This document shows, one piece after another, positions 25,578 to 33,208 of a stretch of DNA of 54,221 nt. Within the stretch, counting starts at the first letter, position 1. Each line of letters starts with the position of its first letter. The notes below the pieces were generated by a model. It was not told the origin of the DNA and searched no databases. It was given only the letters and a program-made list of their open reading frames with translations. A program made the position numbers and the translations under genes. Origin of the DNA: Exiguobacterium aurantiacum (GTDB lineage: Bacteria > Bacillota > Bacilli > Exiguobacteriales > Exiguobacteriaceae); contig NZ_MKXO01000008.1 of assembly GCF_001766415.1 (NCBI RefSeq), positions 1 to 54,221 on the forward strand, given 5' to 3'.

Positions 25578-27701
25578 ATGGAACGGTTAGGTAAAAATTT
25601 GGTGCGGTGGCGCTTTTGGGTGGTCGCCGTGTGGACTGTGTTATTAGCGGTCTCGATTTACTTCGGATTGCAGTTGCCTGGGGAATTGCGAGGAAACGGG
25701 TTTGCGGTTCAAGATGGTCGCTTCGCGCAAGTGGAGGACACGTTGAACGATCGGTTCGACCGGGCCGGCGCTTCGATGATCGTCTTGCTTGAAGGCGGTG
25801 ACTTAGAGACGGTCATGGCCGAACAAAAAACACGGCTCGAATCTGTTTCAGGCGTCGATGGCGTCATCACGCCAGCGGAGAACCCGGACGCGCGTTCGGG
25901 TGACGCCGCGTACTTCGTGCTCGAGTTCGAGGACCAGGAAGCGGCCGAGGCGGCGATTGCCGACGTTCGTGCTGAATTGATTCGAGATACGGACACGGAA
26001 GTCCGGTTGACCGGGGAGCCGGTCTTTGCTCAAGATTTGAACGAGGCATCGAAAAATGACTTGATCCGGGCCGAATTGATCGGGATCCCGGTCGCGCTCG
26101 TCGTCCTCCTGCTCGTCTTCGGGACACCGCTCGCCGCTTTCATGCCCTTATTCGTTGGACTGATCACGTTCATCGTCGCGGCGGGATCGCTCTTCTTCTT
26201 CACGCAGACGATGGAGCTATCGATTTTCGTATTGAACGCCGTTGCGATGATCGCGATTGCGCTCGGGATCGACTTCTCGCTCCTGCTCGTCAACCGTTAC
26301 CGTGAAGAGCTCGCCAAAGGACTGTCACGGGAAGCGGCCATCGTCCGGACGGTCGCGACGGCAGGTCGCTCGATCCTGTTCTCAGGACTGTGCGTCTTCG
26401 TCGGGCTCGCCGGACTGTTGTTCATTCAAGTCGATGTGTTTCAAGCGATCGCGCTCGGTGCCTTGATTGCGGTCGCGGGTGCCGTCTTGTCGGCGCTCAC
26501 GCTCTTGCCGTCGGCGCTCTATATCGTCGGCGATGCCATCAATAAAGGACGTCTCATCAGAACGAACGAGACGCGCTCTGAAGTGCGCTGGCAAAAGTTG
26601 GCCCGGTTCGTCATGAAGCGTCCGGTCGTGATGACGCTCGTCGCGTTGCTCCTTTTGTTGCCGAGCCTTTGGTTCGTCCGCGACTTAGAACTGAACATCC
26701 CGGACGCCGATGCGCTCCCGACGTCGTACGAATCCCGGGCCGCCCTCGAGCGGTGGGACGATGTGTTCGGCGAGACGTCGACCGATGCGGTGCTGTTGTT
26801 TGAGACGAACGATTTGACCGACTCGATGATTCTTGACGAGTTGACAACCCTTACAGACGAGTTGAATGAAGACCCGATTGTCGACAACGTCACGACGTTC
26901 TTGACCGCATCAAACTTAACAGCTGCGGAATTCCAACAGCTCGTTCAAGTCGCCCCGGAACAGCTCGAGGCGTTTGAACGTCTCGTCACGCTCGAAGGGA
27001 ATACCGACCTCGCACTCGTCAACGTCAGCTTCGACGTGCCGCCGAGTGATAAAGCAGCGCAGGCGTTCGTCCGCGATTGGCGCGACCAAGGCTTCGACGT
27101 CGGCGGACCGGCCGCCTTCAACGAAGAGATCTATGAAGAGATTTACGACAGCATCCCCTATGCGGTCGTGACCGTGATTTTAGCGACGATGGTCATCCTC
27201 ATGTGGGCGTTCCGCTCGATCTTGATTCCGATCAAGGCGATCATCATGAACGTGCTCGGACTCGGGGCGACGTTTGGGTTATTGGTCATCATCTTTGAGT
27301 CGGGCTACGTCTACGACGCCGAGACGATCAGTATTTTGACGCCGGTGTTCATCTTCTCGCTCGTTTTCGGCCTGTCGATGGACTACGAGGTGTTCCTCGT
27401 CTCACGGATCGAGGAGTATTACCGCGAGACCGGGGATAACGACTATGCGACCGAGATGGGGCTCGCTAAGACGAGCAAGATTATCACGTCGGCCGCGATT
27501 ATCATGATCGTCGTCACGGGCGCGTTCGCTTTCACCGGTGTCAGCCCGATCAAACAGCTCGGGGTCGGTATCGCGCTCGCCATCTTCATCGATGCGACGA
27601 TCATCCGGATGTTGCTCGTCCCGTCCTTGATGAAACTGTTCGGCGACTGGAACTGGTGGTGGTTCGGGAAGAAGGATTTACCGAAACGTAATCTACACTA
27701 A
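25578..27701 (+). CDS. MMPL/RND-type membrane transporter (YdfJ-like)
   Basis: 707 aa. Two halves, each with one helix, an extracellular domain and five helices, as in MMPL proteins (YdfJ/ActII-3 type). The proton-relay regions are visible in both halves: ALGIDFSLLLVNRYREEL and GLSMDYEVFLVSRIEEYYRE, each followed by the Ser/Thr-rich helix (TAGRSILFSGLCVF, TSKIITSAAIIMIVV). Family members export lipids or drugs; the substrate here is unknown. ATG at 25578 after GAGAGGGGTGG. No adjacent regulator, and no obvious terminator between it and the leader of the next gene. Confidence 0.9.
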   Translation: MERLGKNLVRWRFWVVAVWTVLLAVSIYFGLQLPGELRGNGFAVQDGRFAQVEDTLNDRFDRAGASMIVLLEGGDLETVMAEQKTRLESVSGVDGVITPAENPDARSGDAAYFVLEFEDQEAAEAAIADVRAELIRDTDTEVRLTGEPVFAQDLNEASKNDLIRAELIGIPVALVVLLLVFGTPLAAFMPLFVGLITFIVAAGSLFFFTQTMELSIFVLNAVAMIAIALGIDFSLLLVNRYREELAKGLSREAAIVRTVATAGRSILFSGLCVFVGLAGLLFIQVDVFQAIALGALIAVAGAVLSALTLLPSALYIVGDAINKGRLIRTNETRSEVRWQKLARFVMKRPVVMTLVALLLLLPSLWFVRDLELNIPDADALPTSYESRAALERWDDVFGETSTDAVLLFETNDLTDSMILDELTTLTDELNEDPIVDNVTTFLTASNLTAAEFQQLVQVAPEQLEAFERLVTLEGNTDLALVNVSFDVPPSDKAAQAFVRDWRDQGFDVGGPAAFNEEIYEEIYDSIPYAVVTVILATMVILMWAFRSILIPIKAIIMNVLGLGATFGLLVIIFESGYVYDAETISILTPVFIFSLVFGLSMDYEVFLVSRIEEYYRETGDNDYATEMGLAKTSKIITSAAIIMIVVTGAFAFTGVSPIKQLGVGIALAIFIDATIIRMLLVPSLMKLFGDWNWWWFGKKDLPKRNLH

Positions 27702-27718
27702 ATGTACATTTAATGAAA

Positions 27719-27752
27719 TAGTCGCGAGAGTATGTTAAAATAGTCTCATGAT
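27719..27752 (+). promoter_or_regulatory. Promoter candidate of the YitT-family gene
   Basis: ATGAAA, 17-base spacer (tagtcgcgagagtatgt), TAAAAT near 27737-27742. Transcription from it would start near 27750 and leave a leader of about 200 bases. Confidence 0.4.
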
Positions 27753-27781
27753 TACGCGCAATTTGGGAAAGGAAGGTCTTT

Positions 27782-27829
27782 ATGGACACCGAGAGGACAT
27801 GGCCTCTGTTTCAATTGCCGGACTTCTAG
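27782..27829 (+). CDS. Candidate 15-residue leader peptide
   Basis: ATG at 27782 to TAG at 27829 encodes MDTERTWPLFQLPDF. AAAGGAAGG five bases upstream is a better ribosome site than that of many genes here. It lies 127 bases before the YitT-family gene and just before a long hairpin. Whether it is translated is unknown; the layout resembles regulatory leader peptides of attenuated genes. Confidence 0.45.
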   Translation: MDTERTWPLFQLPDF

Positions 27830-27830
27830 C

Positions 27831-27870
27831 GTTGAGTTTTTACAGACGAACATCGATGTAAAAAATCAAC
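27831..27870 (+). repeat. Leader hairpin 1
   Basis: 14-base arms GTTGAGTTTTTACA (27831-27844) / TGTAAAAAATCAAC (27857-27870) with one mismatch and a 12-base loop, beginning two bases after the leader-peptide stop. No U-tract follows, so it is not a terminator on the plus strand. Confidence 0.6.
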
Positions 27871-27884
27871 AAACGGAAGATCGG

Positions 27885-27902
27885 AGATGGAACAGATGGA
27901 AC
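27885..27902 (+). repeat. Tandem 9-nt repeat in the leader
   Basis: AGATGGAAC occurs twice head to tail. Each copy contains an ATG; the frame from 27887 runs uninterrupted through the ribosome-site hairpin into the next gene (out of frame) to a TGA at 28022-28024. Confidence 0.6.
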
Positions 27903-27923
27903 CGCGGCTACGACTGAGGATCC

Positions 27924-27948
27924 TCCTCTCCGTTGAAAACGGGGAGGA
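27924..27948 (+). promoter_or_regulatory. Hairpin masking the ribosome site of the YitT-family gene
   Basis: TCCTCTCCGTT (27924-27934) / AACGGGGAGGA (27938-27948): 11 bp with one G-U pair and a 3-base loop. The right arm is the ribosome site GGGGAGGA of the gene at 27957. The 5' arm TCTCCG can instead pair with CGGAGA at 27882-27887, which would free the site. Confidence 0.65.
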
Positions 27949-27956
27949 CAATCGGA

Positions 27957-28592
27957 ATGAAACGAGTTGCTACCATAGTGCTCGGAACGCTGATCATGGC
28001 GTTCGGTTATTATTATTTGAATGAACAGTTTGGTTTGGCAGAAGGGGGCTTTGTCGGGTTAGCATTACTCGGCCGCTATTTATTTGATATCGATCCGGCG
28101 ATCTCGATGATCGTACTCGACATCCCCTTCTTTTTAATCGCTCTTTGGTGGAAAGGCTGGCGCTTCGTCGGACAAGCCGTGCTTGCCGCGGCGTCACTTT
28201 CGCTCAGCTATGCGATGTGGGATCGACTCGACCTGTTGACGTTTGACATCCAGGTCTGGCCGGCGACACTGTTTGCTGCGATTGCGAGTGGGATTGTGAC
28301 CGGCTACGGTCTCGGTCTCGTCTTGAAGTCAGGTGGAGCGACCGGAGGCGACGATTTATTCGCACTCGGTCTGTCAAAGTGGTCCGGCGTATCGGTCGGA
28401 ACGATTCTCATCGCCTTCGATGTGGTTGTTCTTGCGATCTCGCTCATCTACTTGCCGCTCTCGAACGCGCTCTACACGCTCATCGCGGTCTCAATCGCGG
28501 GTCGTGTCGTCACGAAGATGTTGACGGAAGACGCTGTCGAAGTAGCCATACCAAGTGTGACCAAACTAACACCAAAAAACGATCTCGCCTGA
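27957..28592 (+). CDS. YitT family (DUF161) membrane protein
   Basis: 211 aa, five to six membrane helices. The YitT signature is LVLKSGGATGGDDLFALGLS followed by KWSGVSVGTILIAFD; the C-terminal DUF2179 domain found in longer members is absent, so it resembles the short YpjC/YczE type. Function of the family is unknown. The ATG at 27957 is chosen because GGGGAGGA is eight bases before it; the frame is open further up to a TTG at 27933, but that would place the ribosome site and its hairpin inside the gene. Expression is probably governed by the unusual leader. Confidence 0.85.
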   Translation: MKRVATIVLGTLIMAFGYYYLNEQFGLAEGGFVGLALLGRYLFDIDPAISMIVLDIPFFLIALWWKGWRFVGQAVLAAASLSLSYAMWDRLDLLTFDIQVWPATLFAAIASGIVTGYGLGLVLKSGGATGGDDLFALGLSKWSGVSVGTILIAFDVVVLAISLIYLPLSNALYTLIAVSIAGRVVTKMLTEDAVEVAIPSVTKLTPKNDLA

Positions 28593-28604
28593 GATCGTTT
28601 TTTG
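28574..28604 (+). terminator. Terminator after the YitT-family gene
   Basis: AAAAAACGATCTC / GAGATCGTTTTTT, loop GCCT; overlaps the stop codon. Confidence 0.9.
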
Positions 28605-28672
28605 TTTTGTAAAATTTGTCACAGTTTTCCCCACGCCGTTCTTCTAAACTGATTATAGAAGGAGTGAGTCAC

Positions 28673-29395
28673 ATGAAATGGATGATTCCAAAACAGCACG
28701 GCGCCTGGTCGATGCTTATTTTACCGTTCTTACTCGGCGGCATCGTCGGAGGATGGACACTCGCGCACTTACCGTTCGCTATCGCTTGGTTGTTCGTTTA
28801 TATGGGGACGTTTTTCTTGTTTCAATACGTGAAGCAACGGAAGAAGTCGAATGAATTGTTGCGGACGGTCGTGACGTATCTCGGCATCAGTACCGTCGCG
28901 GCGATCCCGGTGTTCATCACCGAGTGGCGTCTCGTCTGGTTCGTCCTCGCGATGATCCCGTTCGGTCTCGTCAACGCCTATTTCGCCAAAATCAAAGACG
29001 AGCGCAACGTCTGGAACGACGTCAGTGCCGTCACGTCATTTTGTATCGGCGGGATGGCGAGCTATTACTTGGGTGCGCAGACGTTGGGCGCGACGATCGT
29101 CTGGCTGTTCATCTTGCCGTACTTGTATTTCCTCGGCAGTATCTTTTACGTCAAGACGATGATTCGGGAGAAGAAGAGCGCGTTGTACCGGAACATCTCG
29201 TGGGGGTATCACCTCATGCTCGTCGCAGCGTTCATCGCGTTCGGCTATTCGGTCTTGGCGCTCGCATACGGGCCGAGCCTCGTCCGGGCGATCGTTTTCT
29301 ACGGCAAAAAGATCCCAATCATGAAAATCGGGATCTTTGAGATCGTGAACTCGGTGTTCGTTTTAATCTGTTTGAGCGTATATCTTTACACGTAG
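28673..29395 (+). CDS. ywiC: YwiC-like membrane protein
   Basis: 240 aa with about seven helices. It begins MKWMIPKQHGAWSMLILPFL, the conserved start of the YwiC-like family (I-P-K-Q-H-G-A-W-x-M). In B. subtilis ywiC is linked to the nitrate respiration region, but no such genes are here. Function unknown. The ATG at 28673 follows AGAAGGAGTGAGTCAC; the frame extends upstream to 28616 without a ribosome site. A terminator with arms AGAAGGG / CCCTTCT follows. Confidence 0.82.
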   Translation: MKWMIPKQHGAWSMLILPFLLGGIVGGWTLAHLPFAIAWLFVYMGTFFLFQYVKQRKKSNELLRTVVTYLGISTVAAIPVFITEWRLVWFVLAMIPFGLVNAYFAKIKDERNVWNDVSAVTSFCIGGMASYYLGAQTLGATIVWLFILPYLYFLGSIFYVKTMIREKKSALYRNISWGYHLMLVAAFIAFGYSVLALAYGPSLVRAIVFYGKKIPIMKIGIFEIVNSVFVLICLSVYLYT

Positions 29396-29417
29396 AAGGG
29401 GCAACCCTTCTTTTTTA
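29394..29417 (+). terminator. Terminator after ywiC
   Basis: AGAAGGG / CCCTTCT with loop GCAA and six T. Confidence 0.85.
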
Positions 29418-30362
29418 GTCGCTTGACGACGTGCTCGCGATGATGGCGACGCTTGCTGCCGCCGAGGCTGCTTGTTGCATCGCCAGCAAATGAGCGAACG
29501 TCCCGTTCAGTAGCAGGTCGCTCGCATCTTCGGTTATATGTTCCGCGGCGACGAGTTGGATGGCGACGTTTAGTCCGTGCGTGTTGAACCAGCGTTGCTG
29601 CTCTTTTTCAGCGTTCGTGATGTCGAGGATCGCTTGTTCGTCTTGGTCGTTCGGTGCCGAGACGATCGAGAGCAAGGCGAGCGACGGTAGCTGCTCACTC
29701 TTGACGGCAAGCTGTTGGTTTTCAAGGCGGGTGCGCCAGTCTAAGAAGCGAGCGACGGCATCATCTCGGTCCAACTTGCTGAATGTGAGCAAATGCGATA
29801 CGAGTTGCAGTTCGTTCGAGCGTGGTAAGTGGACTTTCAACGCCTCGTAATACGATTCGATGCGCTCGTTCAGTTCAGTGTGGTCGTCGAACGCTTGCAC
29901 GAGGACGAGTGCCGACAGCAGATCCTCTTCACTCGTGAGCCACGGATGCTGGCGTTTAAATGCTTGATAGAGGGCGCTTGCCTCATCGAGCCTGCGTTCC
30001 GGTTCGTCGACGTTGATCAACTGGCTCGCGAGGAATGGCCGCAGCGCACTGAAACGGAAATGTTTTCGGTCGAGCAGCGTGTCGAGATGAAGTGCTTCGT
30101 CAATCGCGGGACCGACGTCTTCATACTTGGCGTCGAGAAACGATAACCAGACGAGGTTGTTGCTACCGCGAAATTTGGAGAACAAGCCGGTCTTCTGTTT
30201 GACGGCCGCCTGCGCCTGTTCAAACCGATTTGGGTCGAACGGGGTGTCATGGATGGCGTAGTTGACGGCCATCAAACGCCGGAAGTCGTCAGTGAGTGCC
30301 CACTTGGTCGCCGTTTTGATGGCTTCGAGCGAATCTAGGTAACGAATATAACGCGTCATCAT
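29415..30362 (-). CDS. DUF4003 family protein
   Basis: 315 aa, all-helical and soluble. The N-terminal pattern KWALTDDFRRLMAVNYAIHD, then FEQAQAAVKQKTGLFSKFRG and SEEDLLSALVLVQAFDDHTE, fits DUF4003 of Bacillales, a family without assigned function. The C-terminus is Ala/Ser-rich (AASAAASVAIIASTSSSD). The ATG at 30362 lies eight bases after AGGAGG; an in-frame ATG at 30368 overlaps that site. Divergent from the sigma-B-type promoter region of the next operon. Confidence 0.7.
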   Translation of the reverse strand: MMTRYIRYLDSLEAIKTATKWALTDDFRRLMAVNYAIHDTPFDPNRFEQAQAAVKQKTGLFSKFRGSNNLVWLSFLDAKYEDVGPAIDEALHLDTLLDRKHFRFSALRPFLASQLINVDEPERRLDEASALYQAFKRQHPWLTSEEDLLSALVLVQAFDDHTELNERIESYYEALKVHLPRSNELQLVSHLLTFSKLDRDDAVARFLDWRTRLENQQLAVKSEQLPSLALLSIVSAPNDQDEQAILDITNAEKEQQRWFNTHGLNVAIQLVAAEHITEDASDLLLNGTFAHLLAMQQAASAAASVAIIASTSSSD

Positions 30363-30452
30363 TAGCATTTCCTCCTTTTTCTATTCGTACGGAAAAATCG
30401 GGCTAAACGTTTCATAAAAGTGATATCGTTTCTGTTCTTAAATTAGGACGGC

Positions 30453-30477
30453 GTTTAATTAGTAAACAAAAGGGAAT
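30453..30477 (+). promoter_or_regulatory. Sigma-B-type promoter of the DUF2243 / ctaG-like operon
   Basis: GTTTAA (30453-30458), 13-base spacer, GGGAAT (30472-30477). It matches the Bacillus sigma-B consensus GTTTAA-N12-14-GGGTAT with one mismatch in the -10. The same spacing is found ahead of rsbV (48993), which supports both. Confidence 0.65.
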
Positions 30478-30523
30478 CGAAATATGTCTGAAAACTTTGT
30501 TATTAATTTGGAGGTGCCGAAAC

Positions 30524-30994
30524 ATGGAAGGTAGTCCGTATGCATACGCGTTCCGTAACCTTGGTTCGGGATTTCTGTTCGGATTGGGCCTGATTGCATT
30601 TGTGGATGAGACGGTATTTCATCAATTATTGGCGTGGCATCATTTCTATGATAAATCGACGTCTGCCGTCGGCTTATTCTCAGACGGGTTATTTCATGCG
30701 TTCAGTTGGTTTGCGACCGTAGCTTCCTTGTTCCTCCTGGCAGACCTACGGAGAAGAAAGTCATTTTGGATGAAGCGGTGGATCAGTGGCGTCCTGATCG
30801 GCGTTGGTTTTTTTCAACTCTACGATGGGATTGTTCATCACAAACTACTGAAAATTCATCAGATTCGTTATGGCGTTGAGATTCTTCCATATGACCTCGT
30901 TTGGAATGTTACGGCCCTCGTCATCCTCATAGGTGGTTTAGTGCTCTTTAACCAAACGCAGAAACGGAAGCTACTTGTGAAAGAAGGAGGATAA
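30524..30994 (+). CDS. DUF2243 membrane protein
   Basis: 156 aa with four membrane helices. It has the family blocks GSGFLFGLGLIAFVDETVFH, QLLAWHHFYDKSTSA and DGIVHHKLLKIHQIRY, with several histidines in or next to the membrane that could bind a metal or haem. DUF2243 genes are commonly paired with a CtaG/Caa3-type gene, as here (the next gene starts at the base after this stop). ATG at 30524 after GGAGGTG; an in-frame start at 30497 has no ribosome site. The pair is A/T-richer than its neighbours and sits behind a sigma-B-type promoter. Confidence 0.8.
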   Translation: MEGSPYAYAFRNLGSGFLFGLGLIAFVDETVFHQLLAWHHFYDKSTSAVGLFSDGLFHAFSWFATVASLFLLADLRRRKSFWMKRWISGVLIGVGFFQLYDGIVHHKLLKIHQIRYGVEILPYDLVWNVTALVILIGGLVLFNQTQKRKLLVKEGG

Positions 30995-31786
30995 ATGAGG
31001 ATGCATTCCCATGTCCAGACGATAAGTGGCGGTTATGAGGCGGTGGTCGTGATTTTGTTGTTTATGGCTCTCCTTGCTTATTCGTTCGCCGGAATTTTCA
31101 CGAGTCGCGCTTATAAACCGTGGCCGCTATATCGCTACGGGTTATGGATGATAGGTATTGTTTGTGTAGGCCTTACTTTGGTTGGACCGTTAGCGACTTT
31201 TGCCCACACCAATTTTGTCGGGCATATGATTAGTCATCTGTTTCTAGGCATGTTGGCGCCATTGTGTCTCGCCTTGTCCGCCCCGATGACGTTACTGTTA
31301 CGGACGCTTGATGTACACGTCGCGAGAAGAGTGACACGCGTATTAAAAAGTCTGCCGCTCCAATTCTTCACGAATCCGGTCACGGCTTCCGTTCTCAACA
31401 TTGGAGGACTATATCTGCTCTACATGACGGATTTGTATTCACTGATGCATCAATCAATTCTTTTATATGTGTTAATTCATCTGCATGTGTTTTTAGCAGG
31501 GTATTTGTTTACAATTTCTTTGATTTATGTGGACGTCACGTCACACCGATACAGCTACATATACCGATCACTTGTATTGATTGCAGCATTGGCCGGACAT
31601 AAGATATTGGCAAAAATAATTTATGTGAGCCCACCAAATGGGGTGCCAACAGGAGAGGCAGAGGCAGGAGCCATGTGGATGTATTACGGTGGGGATTTGG
31701 TTGATCTTCTATTAATCATCATTCTTTGTTACCAGTGGTATATTGCAACTTCTCCTCGTGCCCTAGCTACGAGAGATAACGTATGA
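30995..31786 (+). CDS. CtaG/Caa3-type cytochrome oxidase assembly-like membrane protein
   Basis: 263 aa with about seven membrane helices. Histidines expected for a copper or haem handling protein are in MISHLFLGMLAPLCLAL, LIHLHVFLAGYLF and LAGHKILAK, together with the late YYGGDLVDLLLIIIL segment, as in the Caa3_CtaG family. In Bacillus such proteins assist cytochrome c oxidase assembly; in DUF2243-linked copies the role is not known. The start follows AAGGAGGATAA, and the ATG directly abuts the previous stop. No cytochrome oxidase genes are in the window. Confidence 0.82.
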   Translation: MRMHSHVQTISGGYEAVVVILLFMALLAYSFAGIFTSRAYKPWPLYRYGLWMIGIVCVGLTLVGPLATFAHTNFVGHMISHLFLGMLAPLCLALSAPMTLLLRTLDVHVARRVTRVLKSLPLQFFTNPVTASVLNIGGLYLLYMTDLYSLMHQSILLYVLIHLHVFLAGYLFTISLIYVDVTSHRYSYIYRSLVLIAALAGHKILAKIIYVSPPNGVPTGEAEAGAMWMYYGGDLVDLLLIIILCYQWYIATSPRALATRDNV

Positions 31787-31793
31787 GTACACA

Positions 31794-31838
31794 AGAAAAG
31801 ACGATCGTCCCGATGCGTTCGGGATGATCGTCTTTTCT
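31794..31838. terminator. Bidirectional terminator
   Basis: AGAAAAGACGATC-TCCCGA / TCGGGA-GATCGTCTTTTCT between the ctaG-like gene and the converging YbjN-like gene. Confidence 0.92.
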
Positions 31839-31854
31839 GTCTGGCGGTCTACAA

Positions 31855-32286
31855 TTATTGAACTTGCGTGTACAGTTTTTGCATGTACTCGTTCACTTCG
31901 TCGGCTGCTTGGAACATCATGAACGAATGTTGCAAGATGATTTCCGGTGAGAAGCCGAGGTCGAGGTCGAGCGTTGAAGCGAGCGTGACGTCACGGTCGC
32001 TGTCGAGCACGCAACGGAAGTACTTGAACTCTTGGTTGAACTCGTTCAATGCGTTGAGGATCGGTAGGTCTTCGACGTAGTCCGGCACGTGCGTCACTGT
32101 CGCGGCGTATAGCTCGGCGTCAGTCGTCTTTTTGTTGAAGGCGATAATCATAACGGGCTGGGCCTCAGATTTAGTCGTTTCACGCGTTAAAAACGTGACG
32201 TGCGTTTCGGTCTCGCTCTCTTTGAACGTCATGTTGCGTTCTGCGACGAGCGCTTTGAATGATTCTACTTTTTCTTCAAAGTTCAC
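31855..32286 (-). CDS. YbjN-domain-like protein
   Basis: 143 aa, soluble, alternating strands and helices. VTFLTRETTKSEAQPVMIIA, LNEFNQEFKYFRCVLDSDRD and TLDLDLGFSPEIILQHSFMM show the layout of YbjN/type III chaperone-like domains. The molecular role is unknown. I start at GTG 32286 because AAGGGGGA lies seven bases upstream; the longer frame from 32346 has none. It lies downstream of cstR in the same direction with 66 bases between them. Confidence 0.6.
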   Translation of the reverse strand: MNFEEKVESFKALVAERNMTFKESETETHVTFLTRETTKSEAQPVMIIAFNKKTTDAELYAATVTHVPDYVEDLPILNALNEFNQEFKYFRCVLDSDRDVTLASTLDLDLGFSPEIILQHSFMMFQAADEVNEYMQKLYTQVQ

Positions 32287-32352
32287 AAAGAAATCCCCCT
32301 TAAAAGTCGTTACTCTAACTTTCCCCCATTTGAGAGGGGAAAGCAAGGGGAA

Positions 32353-32619
32353 CTAGCGTTTCATCAACATTTTGATGGCTTCTTCGACCGTTTCCGACGT
32401 ATCTTCGCCATCTTGTTGCGCCGTGATGATGCACTGCTCCAAGTTCTTGGCGACGATGATCGTCGAGGCGCGGTCAAGTGCCGATCGGGCCGCGCTCAGT
32501 TGTGTCACGACGTCGCGACACTCCTTGCCTTCTTCCATCATGCGGATGATGGCCCGGATCTGGCCTTCGACCCGTTTCATCCGGTTCAACACTTTCGTGT
32601 CGTATTGATACTGTTCCAT
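32353..32619 (-). CDS. cstR: Persulfide-responsive repressor CstR (CsoR family)
   Basis: 88 aa. Helical CsoR-fold with RMKRVEGQIRAIIRMMEEGK, followed by ECRDVVTQLSAARSALDRA and KNLEQC. The two cysteines needed for persulfide sensing are present, while the copper-ligand histidine four residues before the second Cys of CsoR is Asn, as in S. aureus CstR. The divergent operon encodes a rhodanese and a persulfide-type CoA-disulfide reductase, which fits this sensor. The ATG at 32619 follows AGAGGTGA; the frame to 32640 would start inside that region. A putative operator is at 32772-32787. Confidence 0.88.
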   Translation of the reverse strand: MEQYQYDTKVLNRMKRVEGQIRAIIRMMEEGKECRDVVTQLSAARSALDRASTIIVAKNLEQCIITAQQDGEDTSETVEEAIKMLMKR

Positions 32620-32761
32620 AAGTTTCACCTCTATATTCAAATCGTTCAGTAACCCAACTAGTATTGTGTAGTCTCATCTTAATACGTGGGGGAGTATGTG
32701 TCGAGCAACAACGTTTAAGCCGGAAAAAATCGACTGTTTGCCGATTCGTCAAACATTTCCC

Positions 32762-32790
32762 TTGCAATCACATACCATAGGGGGTATATT
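32762..32790 (+). promoter_or_regulatory. Promoter of the persulfide operon with CstR-like operator in the spacer
   Basis: TTGCAA (32762-32767), 17-base spacer, TATATT (32785-32790). The spacer and -10 contain ATACCATAGGGGGTAT (32772-32787), an ATACC / GGGGTAT inverted repeat with the G-tract typical of CsoR/CstR operators. A bound repressor would block RNA polymerase directly. Confidence 0.75.
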
Positions 32791-32902
32791 AATGACGTGG
32801 AAGCGAATTGTTCAATGAATCACAAAGTTTATCGAACGCCCGCTACCAAGCTGATCATGAATACGTGAAATGACTATAGATAAAAAGGATGGGTAAACAA
32901 AG

Positions 32903-33208
32903 ATGAAAGCATCGGCTTTAAAACGTCAAATGGACTTTGAAGTCCCTGTAAACATCGTCGACGTGCGCGAACGCGACGAGTTTCAAGAAGCACACATCGC
33001 GGGGGCGGCGAATTATCCGCTCTCTGAAATAACGGAGTGGATTGATACGCTCGACACAGACCAAGAGTACATCGTGCTCTGTCGTTCGGGCGCTCGCAGC
33101 ACGCAAGCTACTTGGCAAATGGAAGCAAAAGGTTATAAAGTGGTCAATATAGAAGACGGCTTGATGAGCTGGCCTGGTGAAGTCGTCAAAGGAGGAAATG
33201 AGCAATGA
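32903..33208 (+). CDS. Rhodanese-domain sulfurtransferase
   Basis: 101 aa, a single rhodanese domain: NIVDVRERDEFQEAHIAGAA, then the active-site loop CRSGARS with the persulfide-carrying cysteine, and the C-terminal EDGLMSWPGEV. No signal peptide, so cytosolic. It moves sulfane sulfur between thiols. First gene of the CstR-controlled operon; the stop overlaps the next ATG by four bases. The leader of about 105 bases holds no obvious further element. Confidence 0.9.
   Translation: MKASALKRQMDFEVPVNIVDVRERDEFQEAHIAGAANYPLSEITEWIDTLDTDQEYIVLCRSGARSTQATWQMEAKGYKVVNIEDGLMSWPGEVVKGGNEQ

Noticed and set aside
27893-27905. T-box-like string TGGAACCGCGG in the YitT-family leader
   Set aside because: It resembles the T-box core, but the leader is short, lacks the Stem I motifs (apical AG bulge and GGTGAGAGC), and has no terminator whose 5' arm pairs with the core; the argS T-box shows what a full one looks like. 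The string may be chance in the tandem repeat.
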